The notes: a model not told the origin generated them from the letters alone. Numbered from the stretch's first letter, positions 45,472 through 54,076 are shown. The stretch: DNA of 64,000 bases from Amylibacter sp. SFDW26 (GCF_009184395.1 NZ_WEIC01000001.1:62001-126000), one strand, 5' to 3'. Numbers and translations: made by a program.

Positions 45472-45508
45472 TTGACAATTTCCGACCATTATATAACCAT
45501 ATGGTTAT
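45472..45508 (+). promoter_or_regulatory. promoter and perfect operator of the arsR-AHSA1 operon
   Basis: TTGACA at 45472-45477 is a consensus -35. ATAACCATATGGTTAT (45493-45508) is a perfect 16-bp palindrome that covers the expected -10 and the start codons, so the encoded ArsR-type repressor probably binds here to shut off its own operon. Confidence 0.65.
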
Positions 45509-45872
45509 GAATGAAGCACACCATATAAGCACAGAACCCAACCTTGACGCGGTTTTTGCAGCACTTGCAGACCCAACAAGACGTGCCATCCTATCACGCC
45601 TTGTGGATGGGCAAGCCTCAGTAAATGAAATCGCAGAACCGTTTGAAATGAGCCAACCCGCGATTTCCAAACACCTCAAAGTACTGGAACGCGCCGGATT
45701 AGTAGAACGCGATGTCGAAGAGCAGCGCCGCCCTGCCAGATTAAAGGCTGATAATATGGCTGCAGCTGTCGATTGGCTCGAAGAATTCAAACAGTTTTGG
45801 GAGGTAAGTTTTAACCAACTTGATGACGTTTTGACACAAATGAAATTATCACAAAAGAAAGATACAGAATGA
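45507..45872 (+). CDS. ArsR-family transcriptional regulator
   Basis: A winged-helix repressor of about 121 residues with ALADPTRRAILSRLVDGQAS and the recognition helix MSQPAISKHLKVLERAGLV. No metal-binding cysteine box is visible; it belongs to the group coupled to AHSA1-domain proteins. ATG codons at 45501 and 45507 lie within the operator and there is no ribosome binding site, so the start is uncertain and the mRNA may be leaderless. It overlaps the next gene by four bases. Confidence 0.9.
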   Translation: MNEAHHISTEPNLDAVFAALADPTRRAILSRLVDGQASVNEIAEPFEMSQPAISKHLKVLERAGLVERDVEEQRRPARLKADNMAAAVDWLEEFKQFWEVSFNQLDDVLTQMKLSQKKDTE

Positions 45873-46357
45873 CCGATATACCTGAATACATCTTAGATCG
45901 TGTTTTCGATGCGCCGCGCGAAATGGTATGGAAAGCATGGACAGATCCAGAGCTATTACAACGTTGGTACGGCCCAGGCATTGAAACAATTATCCACGGT
46001 TACGATCTGAAACCGGGTGGTGCATGGCTGAATGAAATGAAATGGGGCGACAAGTCGGATCGCAGTAAAATGCTGTTCCAAGAGGTTGTGCCAGAAGAAA
46101 AACTTGTTTGGTACCATTCATCTACAGATGCGGAATGGAATGTCGCCAGCAACCCAATGATGCCCGATTGGCCACGCGTTTTGCTGACAACAGTCACATT
46201 CGAAGATGCTGGTGATAAAACAAACGTACGTCTGACACAGGTGCCAATTGATGCAACCGAGGCTGAAATCACCTGCTTTGCTTCTATGATGTCAGGCATG
46301 GATAACGGCTGGGGTGGTGGTTATAAAATCATCGATGAAATTCTGGCTGAGATGTGA
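45869..46357 (+). CDS. SRPBCC/AHSA1-domain protein
   Basis: The 162-residue protein has the Activator-of-Hsp90 homology fold: RVFDAPREMVWKAWTDPELL at the start, then RWYGPG and a final amphipathic helix (MMSGMDNGWGGGY). It forms an ATGA-coupled operon with an ArsR regulator, a very common pair whose ligand is generally unknown. Confidence 0.9.
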   Translation: MTDIPEYILDRVFDAPREMVWKAWTDPELLQRWYGPGIETIIHGYDLKPGGAWLNEMKWGDKSDRSKMLFQEVVPEEKLVWYHSSTDAEWNVASNPMMPDWPRVLLTTVTFEDAGDKTNVRLTQVPIDATEAEITCFASMMSGMDNGWGGGYKIIDEILAEM

Positions 46358-46365
46358 AATCAAAA

Positions 46366-46391
46366 AAGGTGCGTGGAAACCCGCGCACCTT
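46366..46391 (-). terminator. terminator between AHSA1 and pyrC genes
   Basis: AAGGTGCGTGG pairs with CCGCGCACCTT (11 bp, one wobble) around an AAAC loop. On the minus strand a TTTTTT run follows, so it terminates pyrC; it may also serve the plus-strand operon. Confidence 0.8.
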
Positions 46392-46437
46392 GCATGTTTC
46401 TTTATGGCTTAAATATCCCCGCGCGGAGCGCAAAAGA

Positions 46438-47478
46438 TTAAACAACCCGCCAATGTAAATCATACCCAGGGTTAAACACCGTCACAGGGCCTTCGCCTGT
46501 TTCAATATGCGCTGGGTAATCCACAGGGATCGCTGATTTCACCAATTCAATCTTGGCTTCATTCGGTGCCAAACCGTAATAAGCAGGGCCATGTAAAGAG
46601 GCAAAACCTTCTAACTTATCCAACGCACCTTCTTCTTCAAACACATGCGCCAAACAGGCCATTGTGTTTGTGGCGGAAAACACACCCGCACAGCCACAAG
46701 AGCTTTCCTTATTTGGATCAATGTGCGGTGCGCTATCCGTACCCAAGAAAAAGCTTTTATCACCGCTTGTTGCTGCTTTACGCAATGCCAAACGATGCTC
46801 TTCGCGTTTTGCCACAGGCAAGCAATAGTAATGCGGTTTAATTCCGCCCACCAACATGTGGTTGCGATTGATGATCAGATGATGCGTCGTAATCGTTGCC
46901 GCCAAGTTATCACCTGCAGAGGCCACATAATCCACGCCATTTTTCGTAGTGATGTGCTCTGATATGACTTTCAACTCTGGTAAACGGCGGCGTAACGGAT
47001 CAAGAACTGTATCAATGAACACGGCTTCGCGGTCAAAGATATCAACCTCTGGCGTCGTTACTTCACCATGCACATTCATAGGGCATCCAATCGCAGCCAT
47101 TTTCTCCAAAACAGGCATGACCTTATCAATATTGGTCACACCAGAGGATGAATTTGTTGTCGCCCCCGCAGGGTATAGTTTAACAGACGTAATCAATCCA
47201 TCTGCATGCGCAGCCGCCACATCAGCAGGATCAGTGTCGTCTGTCAGATACAATGTCATCAACGGTTTAAAGTCAGATCCATCTGGCAACGCTGCCAGAA
47301 TCCGTTCACGGTACGCTGCGGCGTCAACAGCCGTCACCACTGGCGGCACTAAATTCGGCATGATAATAGCCCGGGCAAAATCGCGGGCAGTTTCAGGCAA
47401 AACGGCTTTCAGCATTGCGCCATCGCGCAGGTGCAGGTGCCAATCGTCGGGGCGGGTAATGGTCATACGTTGGGTCAT
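46438..47478 (-). CDS. pyrC: dihydroorotase (class II)
   Basis: It closes carbamoyl aspartate to dihydroorotate in pyrimidine synthesis. The zinc-binding HLH of [12 protein letters not shown], further metal histidines in the central region ([21 protein letters not shown]) and the catalytic Asp in FLGTDSAPH are present in 346 residues. The start may instead be the ATG four codons in; neither has ideal ribosome binding site spacing. Confidence 0.95.
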   Translation of the reverse strand: MTQRMTITRPDDWHLHLRDGAMLKAVLPETARDFARAIIMPNLVPPVVTAVDAAAYRERILAALPDGSDFKPLMTLYLTDDTDPADVAAAHADGLITSVKLYPAGATTNSSSGVTNIDKVMPVLEKMAAIGCPMNVHGEVTTPEVDIFDREAVFIDTVLDPLRRRLPELKVISEHITTKNGVDYVASAGDNLAATITTHHLIINRNHMLVGGIKPHYYCLPVAKREEHRLALRKAATSGDKSFFLGTDSAPHIDPNKESSCGCAGVFSATNTMACLAHVFEEEGALDKLEGFASLHGPAYYGLAPNEAKIELVKSAIPVDYPAHIETGEGPVTVFNPGYDLHWRVV

Positions 47479-47560
47479 ACTCCCAATTAGCGTCTTTATT
47501 TTGCAAGTTCCAGTCGTGTTTCATCTTTCACATCGGAAAAGAATCTCGTAGACTAAACAT

Positions 47561-47684
47561 ATTCTCAGGGCGGGGTGTAATTCCCCACCGGCGGTTATAG
47601 CCCGCGAGCGCCTTACTTGTTAAGGGTCAGCAGACACCCGTGAAATTCGGGGGCCGACAGTTACAGTCTGGATGGTAGAGAATG
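47561..47684 (+). ncRNA. FMN riboswitch (RFN element)
   Basis: The conserved RFN blocks occur in order: AGGGCGGGGTGTAATTCCCC, ACCGGCGGTTATAGCCCGCG, AGCG, GGGTCAGCAGA, GGGGCCGACAGTTACAGTCT, GGATG. The element lies about 70 bases before ribH. Binding of FMN should stop expression of the lumazine synthase. Confidence 0.95.
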
Positions 47685-47756
47685 GATGTATGGGCGGCTT
47701 TCGCAATCCGTACTCCTGACGCTCTGGGTCTTGTTATGGAAGAAAGGACTAGAGCT

Positions 47757-48185
47757 ATGACAACACCCAAAATCGCCTTTATCAAGGCACAATGGCACGC
47801 AAATATTGTGGACCAATCATTGGCGGGTTTCAAAAGTGAAATCGGCGACGCACAAGTAGACCCATTCGATGTACCAGGTGCATTCGAGATGCCTCTTTTG
47901 GCAAAGAAACTGGCTGAAAGCGGCAAATATGATGCTGTGGTTGCAGCAGCATTCGTTGTGAACGGTGGCATATACCACCACGAGTTTGTATCTACAGCAG
48001 TTGTTGACGGTTTGATGCAAGCGCAGATGGATACAGGTGTACCTGTATTTTCCGTTTCACTGACACCGCATAATTTCCAAGAGACACCTGATCTGATCAA
48101 GTTCTTCACTGATCATTTCGTGAAAAAAGGTGCAGAAGCAGCAAAAGCTGTAAAAGCGACTTTGGCAGTCCACGCAGCACTGTAA
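47757..48185 (+). CDS. ribH: 6,7-dimethyl-8-ribityllumazine synthase, RibH2 type
   Basis: It condenses the ribityl-uracil and butanone phosphate precursors, the penultimate step of riboflavin synthesis. KIAFIKAQWHANIVDQSLAG and the FDVPGAFEMPL and GGIYHHEFV blocks fit the RibH2 group of Brucella and relatives. ATG at 47757 gives 142 residues; an ATG at 47682 lies in the end of the riboswitch. It is a single gene under the FMN riboswitch. Confidence 0.93.
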   Translation: MTTPKIAFIKAQWHANIVDQSLAGFKSEIGDAQVDPFDVPGAFEMPLLAKKLAESGKYDAVVAAAFVVNGGIYHHEFVSTAVVDGLMQAQMDTGVPVFSVSLTPHNFQETPDLIKFFTDHFVKKGAEAAKAVKATLAVHAAL

Positions 48186-48196
48186 TACCCAAAGGC

Positions 48197-48218
48197 TGGG
48201 CGGTAAAAATGCCGCCCA
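48197..48218 (+). terminator. hairpin after ribH
   Basis: TGGGCGG / CCGCCCA, a 7-bp perfect stem with an eight-base loop, 11 bases after the ribH stop. The T tract is interrupted, so it is a moderate terminator. Confidence 0.55.
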
Positions 48219-48335
48219 TCTGACGATTTTGCTTGTCTCGAAATGTTACAACTCATGTGCGTTTTTATGACCTCATTGTGAGTTTCATTCTGATTTCAGA
48301 TATCTTACGCTGCCCTAAAGTAAGGACACGTAGAT

Positions 48336-48881
48336 ATGAATTATCGCAATACAAAAAATGGATATGGCCTTGTGGCTCGTGTGCTCCATTGGGGCATGGC
48401 ATTGGCTATCTTTGGTATGTTTGCGCTGGGCTATTGGATGATGACGCTGACCTATGTCAGCCCGTATTATAAATCCGCACCTGATCTGCACCGCAGTATT
48501 GGCTTGGTTCTATTGGCACTATTGCTTTTCCGATTTGTCTGGAAATTGTTCAATAAAGCACCTGATACGTCTGACTTAACCCCGCTAGAACATAAAGGCT
48601 CATCTCTTTTACATTGGGGTTTTTATGCTTTGCTTTTGACTGTCATGATTGTTGGCTATTTTATTTCGACACTTGATGGCCGATCAATTTCTGTTTTTGG
48701 ACTTTTTGATGTGCCCTCAGTCTACACTCAGAAAGGTATGGAAAAACTAGCAGGCAAATTGCACTGGATACTGGCTTATCTGACAATCGCATTGGCCGCA
48801 CTTCATGCAGGCGCCGCCCTTTGGCACCACTTTATTAAAAAAGACAATGTGCTGAAACGCATGTTGAAAGATCAAACGTAA
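48336..48881 (+). CDS. cytochrome b561-family protein
   Basis: The 181-residue protein has four membrane helices and the histidines expected to bind two b hemes (VARVLHWGMAL, DLHRSIGL, KLHWILAYL, LHAGAALWHHF). It likely passes electrons between quinone and a periplasmic partner. The next gene (YceI) is a frequent partner. Confidence 0.9.
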   Translation: MNYRNTKNGYGLVARVLHWGMALAIFGMFALGYWMMTLTYVSPYYKSAPDLHRSIGLVLLALLLFRFVWKLFNKAPDTSDLTPLEHKGSSLLHWGFYALLLTVMIVGYFISTLDGRSISVFGLFDVPSVYTQKGMEKLAGKLHWILAYLTIALAALHAGAALWHHFIKKDNVLKRMLKDQT

Positions 48882-48903
48882 CTAACAACAAGGAACTCCC
48901 CTC

Positions 48904-49470
48904 ATGTTTAAGAAAACACTTATGACAGCCGCTTTGGCTTTGACACTTGGCACATCAGCATATGCGGCAAGTTACCAAATCGACGTAGAAGGTGCACACG
49001 CATCCATCAATTTCGAAGCCAGCCACTTGGGCTATTCTGTTCTAACGGGTCGCTTTGATAAATTCGAAGGCACTTTTGAATATGACGCAGAAAAACCAGA
49101 AGAGGGTTCAGTCTCTGTCGAAATCGATATGGACTCTGTAAACTCAAACCATGGTGAGCGCGACAACCATTTGCGTGGCGATAAATTGTTTGATGTTGCT
49201 TCTAATCCTACAGCGACGTTTGTAAGCACTGGCATTACAATGATTGATGATAAGACAGCAACTTTGACGGGTGATTTGACCATTCGTGGAGAGACGAAAT
49301 CTGTCGACCTACACACAGTCTTTCTTGGCGAAGGCAAAGATCCATGGGGCGGCTACCGCGCGGGTTTCACTGGGCATACAACAATTCAGTTGGCTGACTT
49401 TGGTATGGATGGATTAATTGGCGATGCACCGATTAAGCTGACTATCCAAGTTGAAGGTATTCGTCAGTAA
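48904..49470 (+). CDS. YceI-family periplasmic lipid-binding protein
   Basis: The 188-residue protein has an N-terminal signal peptide with cleavage after AYA (residues 19-21). The YceI lipocalin-like fold follows: INFEASHLGYSVLTGRFDKF, VNSNHGERDNHLRGDKLFDV and GLIGDAPIKLTIQVEG. YceI proteins bind isoprenoid quinone-like lipids. It lies 22 bases after the cytochrome b561 gene, with AAGGA before the ATG. Confidence 0.93.
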   Translation: MFKKTLMTAALALTLGTSAYAASYQIDVEGAHASINFEASHLGYSVLTGRFDKFEGTFEYDAEKPEEGSVSVEIDMDSVNSNHGERDNHLRGDKLFDVASNPTATFVSTGITMIDDKTATLTGDLTIRGETKSVDLHTVFLGEGKDPWGGYRAGFTGHTTIQLADFGMDGLIGDAPIKLTIQVEGIRQ

Positions 49471-49482
49471 AGCAATACTATT

Positions 49483-49514
49483 CATACCTGTCTCATTTTT
49501 TTGAGACAGGTATG
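49483..49514 (+). terminator. hairpin after the yceI-like gene
   Basis: CATACCTGTCTCA / TGAGACAGGTATG, a 13-bp perfect stem with a TTTTTT loop. It lies between the YceI stop and the stop of a small minus-strand frame, and may end both. Confidence 0.75.
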
Positions 49515-49516
49515 AC

Positions 49517-49681
49517 TTAATCTTGTTTGTTGTCTACGGATTCTTCCGACATTGAAGGAATATAATTATCTTGAATGTAGGAAAGGGCTGACGTTAAAAA
49601 ACTAGGGCTTTTTGATGTTGGCATCGAGCCTTGAATGCTGGTTTCTTCAAGCACAACATCTTCTTTTGTATCTTGGTCCAT
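49517..49681 (-). CDS. 54-residue small ORF
   Basis: A polar frame (MDQDTKEDVVLEETSIQGSM, then PTSKSPSFLT and following) ends just before a strong hairpin. No clear ribosome binding site precedes the ATG. It is the only candidate gene in the 340-base gap between the YceI and CcmG genes. Status uncertain. Confidence 0.3.
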   Translation of the reverse strand: MDQDTKEDVVLEETSIQGSMPTSKSPSFLTSALSYIQDNYIPSMSEESVDNKQD

Positions 49682-49809
49682 ATTACTCTGTACTATTCGT
49701 TAACTATGAGGGGGATTTATAGTGGAATATTATATTTACAAGCTAAGATGCGTAAAAAAATGCAATGTAAGTAATACTGCCTATGAGATTATTATTAAAG
49801 CTGGCAAAT

Positions 49810-50340
49810 CTATTGTGCGTTTAAAAGAGGCCTGATTGTTTCATCCAAAACCCGTTGAGTTACTGGCCCAGCATGGCGTAACAACACTTTGCCATTTTCA
49901 TCAATGACAAATGTTTCAGGCACACCGTACAATCCCCAATCCAATCCTGTGCGGCCCTCATCTTTGGCGACTTTAGTATATGGGTTGCCAAGTTCTTTTA
50001 AAAAAGCTTCTGCACTGATAGTTTGATCTTTATAATTGATGCCGTGGATGATGATACCTTCATCAGCCAAGCCTTGCAGGGTTGGGTGTTCCACACGACA
50101 TGGCCCGCACCAGCTTGCCCAAAAGTTCACCAGCTTTATGTTTTTTTCTTGCAGATCACCTGCATTCAATTCTGGATAGCTGCCTAGATTTGTTGTGGTT
50201 AAGGCAGGTACATCACGACCAATCATTGTGCTGGGCAGATTGTCAGCATCTTCGCGTTTCAAGCCGAATGCAAATAAAGCGGCGATTGCTAGAAATATCA
50301 GGGGGGGTGCTGCGACCCAAGGGGATATCTTACTTGCCAT
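49810..50340 (-). CDS. ccmG: thiol:disulfide interchange protein CcmG/DsbE
   Basis: A membrane-anchored periplasmic thioredoxin that keeps the apocytochrome c heme-binding cysteines reduced. It has an N-terminal anchor (about 10-26), WASWCGPCRVEHP as active site and the GVPETFVIDENG cis-Pro region. Length is 176. It overlaps ccmD by 11 bases. Confidence 0.94.
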   Translation of the reverse strand: MASKISPWVAAPPLIFLAIAALFAFGLKREDADNLPSTMIGRDVPALTTTNLGSYPELNAGDLQEKNIKLVNFWASWCGPCRVEHPTLQGLADEGIIIHGINYKDQTISAEAFLKELGNPYTKVAKDEGRTGLDWGLYGVPETFVIDENGKVLLRHAGPVTQRVLDETIRPLLNAQ

Positions 50341-50479
50341 TGCGGGTTTCCTCGGTTGCTAGAATACGTTTGGCGCGGCGGCTTTGTAACCATGTCAGGC
50401 CCACAAGACCGATCAAGAAAACAAACGAAACAATATAGGCCAAAATAACGGTATCAGCGTATTTTCCAAGATCAGGCAT
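50330..50479 (-). CDS. ccmD: heme exporter protein CcmD
   Basis: ATG at 50479 gives 49 residues: MPDLGKYADTVILAYIVSFV is the family start with one membrane helix, followed by a basic tail (QSRRAKRIL). It stabilises the CcmABC complex that loads heme on CcmE. Its ATG overlaps the ccmC stop by one base (TAATG). A longer upstream reading is an artefact of the ccmC frame. Confidence 0.9.
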   Translation of the reverse strand: MPDLGKYADTVILAYIVSFVFLIGLVGLTWLQSRRAKRILATEETRNGK

Positions 50480-51201
50480 TATACATTCCTTGCGGCTAAA
50501 GCGGCTGCGCGGCGCAGGCGGATTTCTGTGCGGGTGCGGATCAAAACCAAAAGCACAAACAACAATACAAACCCAGCGATACAAAACAGTAGCGGGTAAT
50601 AAAACGTGTCATCAACGTGTTGCTCTTTGTCCAAAGACAATGACGCGCCTTGATGCAATCCTTGGTTCCAAAAGTTCACGGCATAGCGTGATAGCAACGC
50701 AAATACTGATCCGATCATACATAAAATAGATGTCAGGTCTGCGGCGGTATCGCTGTCCTCGATAGCACTCCATAATGCCATGTAACCAAGGTAAAAGACA
50801 AAGAGGATCATAAAGCTGGTCAGGCGTGGATCCCATGCCCAATAAGTGCCCCACATCGGCTTGCCCCAAATGGCACCTGTGCCCAAAGCGATTAATGTCA
50901 TCGTTATGCCAATAGGTGCGGCGGCTTTTGCTGCCAATGCAGACACATGATGACGACGTATCAACCATACCAAAGAGGCAACCAACATCATCATCCATGC
51001 GTTTATTGCCATCAATGCGCTGGGCACGTGTAGGAATATGATCTTAACGGTAGAACCTTGTTTGTAATCATCAGGCGTGCCGAAAAAACCCCACACAATA
51101 CCTGTGACCAAACACAAGATTGTAAGGACAGAAAGGGTTGGTATCAAACGGCTTGAGAGCCCCATGAATTTAACCGGATTTGCGTATTCCCAAAGTGACA
51201 T
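50479..51201 (-). CDS. ccmC: heme exporter protein CcmC
   Basis: Six-helix membrane protein that loads heme onto CcmE. The tryptophan-rich WWD motif WGTYWAWDPRLTS and two flanking His (FLHVPSALM, and one near the C-terminal part) are the heme site. Length is 240. It follows ccmB by 56 bases. Confidence 0.95.
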   Translation of the reverse strand: MSLWEYANPVKFMGLSSRLIPTLSVLTILCLVTGIVWGFFGTPDDYKQGSTVKIIFLHVPSALMAINAWMMMLVASLVWLIRRHHVSALAAKAAAPIGITMTLIALGTGAIWGKPMWGTYWAWDPRLTSFMILFVFYLGYMALWSAIEDSDTAADLTSILCMIGSVFALLSRYAVNFWNQGLHQGASLSLDKEQHVDDTFYYPLLFCIAGFVLLFVLLVLIRTRTEIRLRRAAALAARNV

Positions 51202-51257
51202 AATCTTTATTTATCCTATTTTTGCGACAGGGCAACGGGTGCTTTGTCACAGTGGTG

Positions 51258-51914
51258 TTAACTCAGGTTGGCCTTTAACGCTAAGGCGCTGGCAAAAGGC
51301 ATTATGACCACGCTTAAAAGTGTTAACCCTGCAAGGAACATAAGGCTTGGCATTGGGTTCGATCCCTCAACTGCTTTGATGACCGTCACAGCCCCAAAGA
51401 TTAGGGTTGGAATATAAAGGGGCAATACGAGCAGGGATAACAGCAATCCACCGCGTTTTATGCCAACTGTGATGGCTGCGCCAAAAGCGCCGATAAAAGA
51501 CAATGCAGGTGTGCCAATGAACAAGCTTACAAACAGCCATGCATAAGCAATGCTTGGTAAGTTTAACAGATATCCCAATGGAATAGCTGCGATTGTTAGG
51601 GGTAAGCCTGTTGTTACCCAATGTGCCATGGATTTGGCGACTGTGACACCAGACAGTGGAATGGGTGAGGTTGCGAGTACATTCAATGTACCATCTTCGG
51701 CATCCAATTGGAAAATGCGATCAAGGGACAAAAGGCAAGCCAATAGGGCGCCTATCCACAAAATACCTGGGGCTATACGTGCAAGCAGTGTCAGGTCTGA
51801 TCCCACACCAAAGGGGACGAACATCACGACAATCAAAAAGAATGCCAAGGCAAGGCCAAAACCACCGCCTGTGCGGATCGCTAGCTTTAGGTCACGTAAG
51901 AATAAGGCCAACAT
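51258..51914 (-). CDS. ccmB: heme exporter protein CcmB
   Basis: A 218-residue membrane protein with six helices. The start LALFLRDLKLAIRTGGGFGL and the central FQLDAEDGTLNVLATSPIPL are typical. It is the ABC permease partner of CcmA. Its start is adjacent to the ccmA stop. Confidence 0.94.
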   Translation of the reverse strand: MLALFLRDLKLAIRTGGGFGLALAFFLIVVMFVPFGVGSDLTLLARIAPGILWIGALLACLLSLDRIFQLDAEDGTLNVLATSPIPLSGVTVAKSMAHWVTTGLPLTIAAIPLGYLLNLPSIAYAWLFVSLFIGTPALSFIGAFGAAITVGIKRGGLLLSLLVLPLYIPTLIFGAVTVIKAVEGSNPMPSLMFLAGLTLLSVVIMPFASALALKANLS

Positions 51915-52535
51915 TTAGAATGATCCTTCTAAAAAGACATCATTGTTTCGGGCTTGTTCTGGTTTGAATTGCGAGAGTTCCAGTGTTTGCGCGTTCTTAA
52001 TATCCAAATCAATATGCGTGGATAAAACAGCAATGCCACCTGATTGACAGTGATCATCGATCATTTTTGTGATTAACGCAGTATGATCGGCATCCAAAGA
52101 GGTCGTTGGTTCATCCATCAACCAAACTTTGCGATCAGACACCAAAAGACGTGCCAAACCAACGCGGCGTTTTTGACCTGCAGATAAATTTCCCGCTGGG
52201 CGATTTGCAAGCTCTGTTAAGCCAAAGCCTTGCATAACGGATGCAACAGTATTGGTGCCATATACACCTGCCCAGAATTGCAAATTCTCGGCAACAGTTA
52301 ACTGAAACTTAATCGCATCCAAATGCCCTGAATAGGCAATATCATCTGGGTCTAAGGTGGACGTTCCGTGACCTTGGGGTGCCAAACCTGCAAGTGTGTT
52401 TAGCAATGTTGATTTGCCGATGCCATTTGGGCCACGCAAAATCAAACAATCACCTGTCGCCAATTCAAAACTGACATCAGATAGGATCGTTGTATTGCCG
52501 CGTACACAACATAGTTTATCAACACAAAAACTCAT
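51915..52535 (-). CDS. ccmA: heme exporter ATP-binding protein CcmA
   Basis: ATPase of the cytochrome c maturation complex. It has Walker A GPNGIGKSTL, the signature LSAGQKRRVGLARL and Walker B WLMDEPTTSLD in 206 residues. It is the first gene of a five-gene operon ccmA-B-C-D-G, the order known as helABCDX in Rhodobacter. The ccmE, ccmF and ccmH genes are elsewhere. Confidence 0.95.
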   Translation of the reverse strand: MSFCVDKLCCVRGNTTILSDVSFELATGDCLILRGPNGIGKSTLLNTLAGLAPQGHGTSTLDPDDIAYSGHLDAIKFQLTVAENLQFWAGVYGTNTVASVMQGFGLTELANRPAGNLSAGQKRRVGLARLLVSDRKVWLMDEPTTSLDADHTALITKMIDDHCQSGGIAVLSTHIDLDIKNAQTLELSQFKPEQARNNDVFLEGSF

Positions 52536-52579
52536 GTGTGTTGATTAGCGCAATCAGAGCCATTGAGAAAGGATATAAA

Positions 52580-52607
52580 AAAGGGCCGCGGGAAGATGCG
52601 ACCCTTT
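52580..52607 (-). terminator. terminator after the 51-residue gene
   Basis: AAAGGG / CCCTTT and CGC / GCG arms around an eight-base loop. On the minus strand TTTTTTATA follows, so it ends the small gene at 52632-52787. Confidence 0.75.
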
Positions 52608-52631
52608 CTCTTGTTCAAAGCTTGTAATGGA

Positions 52632-52787
52632 TTACCGACGGAAGATGATCTGCGGATTATACGAGGTGAACAATTCCGAAATAAAGTCTACGCTATCATG
52701 GACGGCTTTGTGAAAAGCCTGCGAACGGATTGTGCGCGCATTTAGTAACGCTTCATCCATTGTCTTCGGATCAATATAACTTTTCAT
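52632..52787 (-). CDS. 51-residue hypothetical protein
   Basis: MKSYIDPKTMDEALLNARTI opens a helical small protein whose central part (RSQAFHKAVHDSVDFISELF) recalls short DUF1127-like proteins of this family of bacteria, though I cannot confirm it. AAGGA stands eight bases before the ATG and a strong terminator follows, so it looks like a real gene. Confidence 0.6.
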   Translation of the reverse strand: MKSYIDPKTMDEALLNARTIRSQAFHKAVHDSVDFISELFTSYNPQIIFRR

Positions 52788-52896
52788 TGTTTCGTCCTTT
52801 CCTAGTATTTTCTAACTTAAACCCAAACTAGGCCTATAAAAATATTATAACAAACGAGACTTTCTTTTTCGTCAGATAAGATATACTTAACTGAAT

Positions 52897-53820
52897 ATGA
52901 ATGATCGTTTACCCCCACTAACTGCATTGCGCGCTTTTGAAGCGGCTGCACGGCATATGAGTTTTGCAGAAGCGGCTGCTGAATTGCACGTGACGCCAGC
53001 AGCACTTAGTTTTCAGATCAAATCGCTAGAGGAACATCTGGGTGCGCCAGTGTTCAGGCGCCTGAACAGACGTGTGGAGTTAACAGATATTGGCGCAGGA
53101 TTGGTGCCTGGTGTGCAAGAAGGATTTGAGGCACTACAAGCCGCGTGGTCGAATGCATTGCGGCGTTTGGATCAAGGGCATTTGACGGTAACGGCTGGGC
53201 CTGCATTTATGGCGGGGTTTCTTGCGCCACGTATGTCCAAGTTTGTGACAGCATACCCTGACTTGGAATTACGATTTACAGCCAGTTTAAAGATTTTGAA
53301 TTTTCAACGCGACGGTATCGATTTGGCAATCCGTTTTGGCCCATCTTCGGATGAGGGTTATTTTTCGGAAAGGTTGTTTCACGAATGGGCGACGCCTATG
53401 ATGTCACCAGAGCTGGCCTATAGCATTAATACTTTGGATGACTTGCGCAATCATACGCTGATCAGACAGACCAGCGGGGACATCCTATCCAGTATTGAAA
53501 GTTGGACAGAATGGTTCAAAGCGACTGATACAAAAGGCACTAGTACCAGAGGTCCGCAATTTTCGTCACCAGATTCTGCATTGAACTATGCGGCAAACGG
53601 TGGGGGGATCGTTTTAGGGCGCGTATCGCTTGCCGAAACCTATTTAAACAGCGGACGTTTGGTGGCACCTTTTAAAGAGGTTATGCACAAAGAACATTAC
53701 TATCGTTTGGTCTGTCCTTTGGGTATGGAAAACGACCCAAATGTGGTGATTTTTCGTGAATGGATGCGCGAAGAAATCAAGTCTTTGGATGATTTTTCTA
53801 AGGGTCGCGTTTTTGTTTGA
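52897..53820 (+). CDS. LysR-family transcriptional regulator, GcvA-like
   Basis: The 307-residue protein has the winged helix at the start (LTALRAFEAAARHMSFAEAA, VTPAALSFQIKSLEEHLG) and a type 2 periplasmic-binding-fold effector domain. The sequence is of the GcvA/AmpR-like branch. No divergent target gene is obvious. The neighbour upstream is a small protein gene on the other strand. Confidence 0.92.
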   Translation: MNDRLPPLTALRAFEAAARHMSFAEAAAELHVTPAALSFQIKSLEEHLGAPVFRRLNRRVELTDIGAGLVPGVQEGFEALQAAWSNALRRLDQGHLTVTAGPAFMAGFLAPRMSKFVTAYPDLELRFTASLKILNFQRDGIDLAIRFGPSSDEGYFSERLFHEWATPMMSPELAYSINTLDDLRNHTLIRQTSGDILSSIESWTEWFKATDTKGTSTRGPQFSSPDSALNYAANGGGIVLGRVSLAETYLNSGRLVAPFKEVMHKEHYYRLVCPLGMENDPNVVIFREWMREEIKSLDDFSKGRVFV

Positions 53821-53836
53821 TTGGGCTTAGTGACTT

Positions 53837-53992
53837 TCAAACGGGCAGAATAACACAATCCGAAGCATCTAAATCAAGGACAGGATCTTTGGGCCCACAT
53901 TGTTCTCCACTGATAGGGTATTTCTCTGCTGGGCTGCAGTTTATTAAGAGTGCGCTGATTATAATGAGAAAGAGATGAGATACTTTGAGCAT
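53837..53992 (-). CDS. 51-residue putative lipoprotein
   Basis: MLKVSHLFLIIISALLINCS is a lipoprotein signal with the cysteine at residue 19. The 33-residue remainder has two more cysteines (EQCGPKDP, SDCVILPV). AAGGA lies eight bases upstream. Asn before the cysteine is less usual for a lipobox. It is convergent with the LysR gene. No family is recognised. Confidence 0.55.
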   Translation of the reverse strand: MLKVSHLFLIIISALLINCSPAEKYPISGEQCGPKDPVLDLDASDCVILPV

Positions 53993-54017
53993 TATTATAT
54001 CCTTTCAATGCCATGAA

Positions 54018-54076
54018 TGTCTGGCAATGACGATGCTGATAAAATAGGGGGGGGTTATTTACACCACTGCCAGACA
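54018..54076. repeat. 9-bp inverted repeat enclosing an eight-G run
   Basis: TGTCTGGCA (54018-54026) and TGCCAGACA (54068-54076) flank 41 bases holding GGGGGGGG at 54047-54054. It is in the 233-base non-coding gap upstream of the radical SAM gene; nothing else was found in that gap. Confidence 0.6.

Noticed and set aside
47682-47756. ATG at 47682 as ribH start
   Set aside because: It lies in the 3' end of the FMN riboswitch and the added residues do not resemble lumazine synthases; ATG 47757 has a ribosome binding site.
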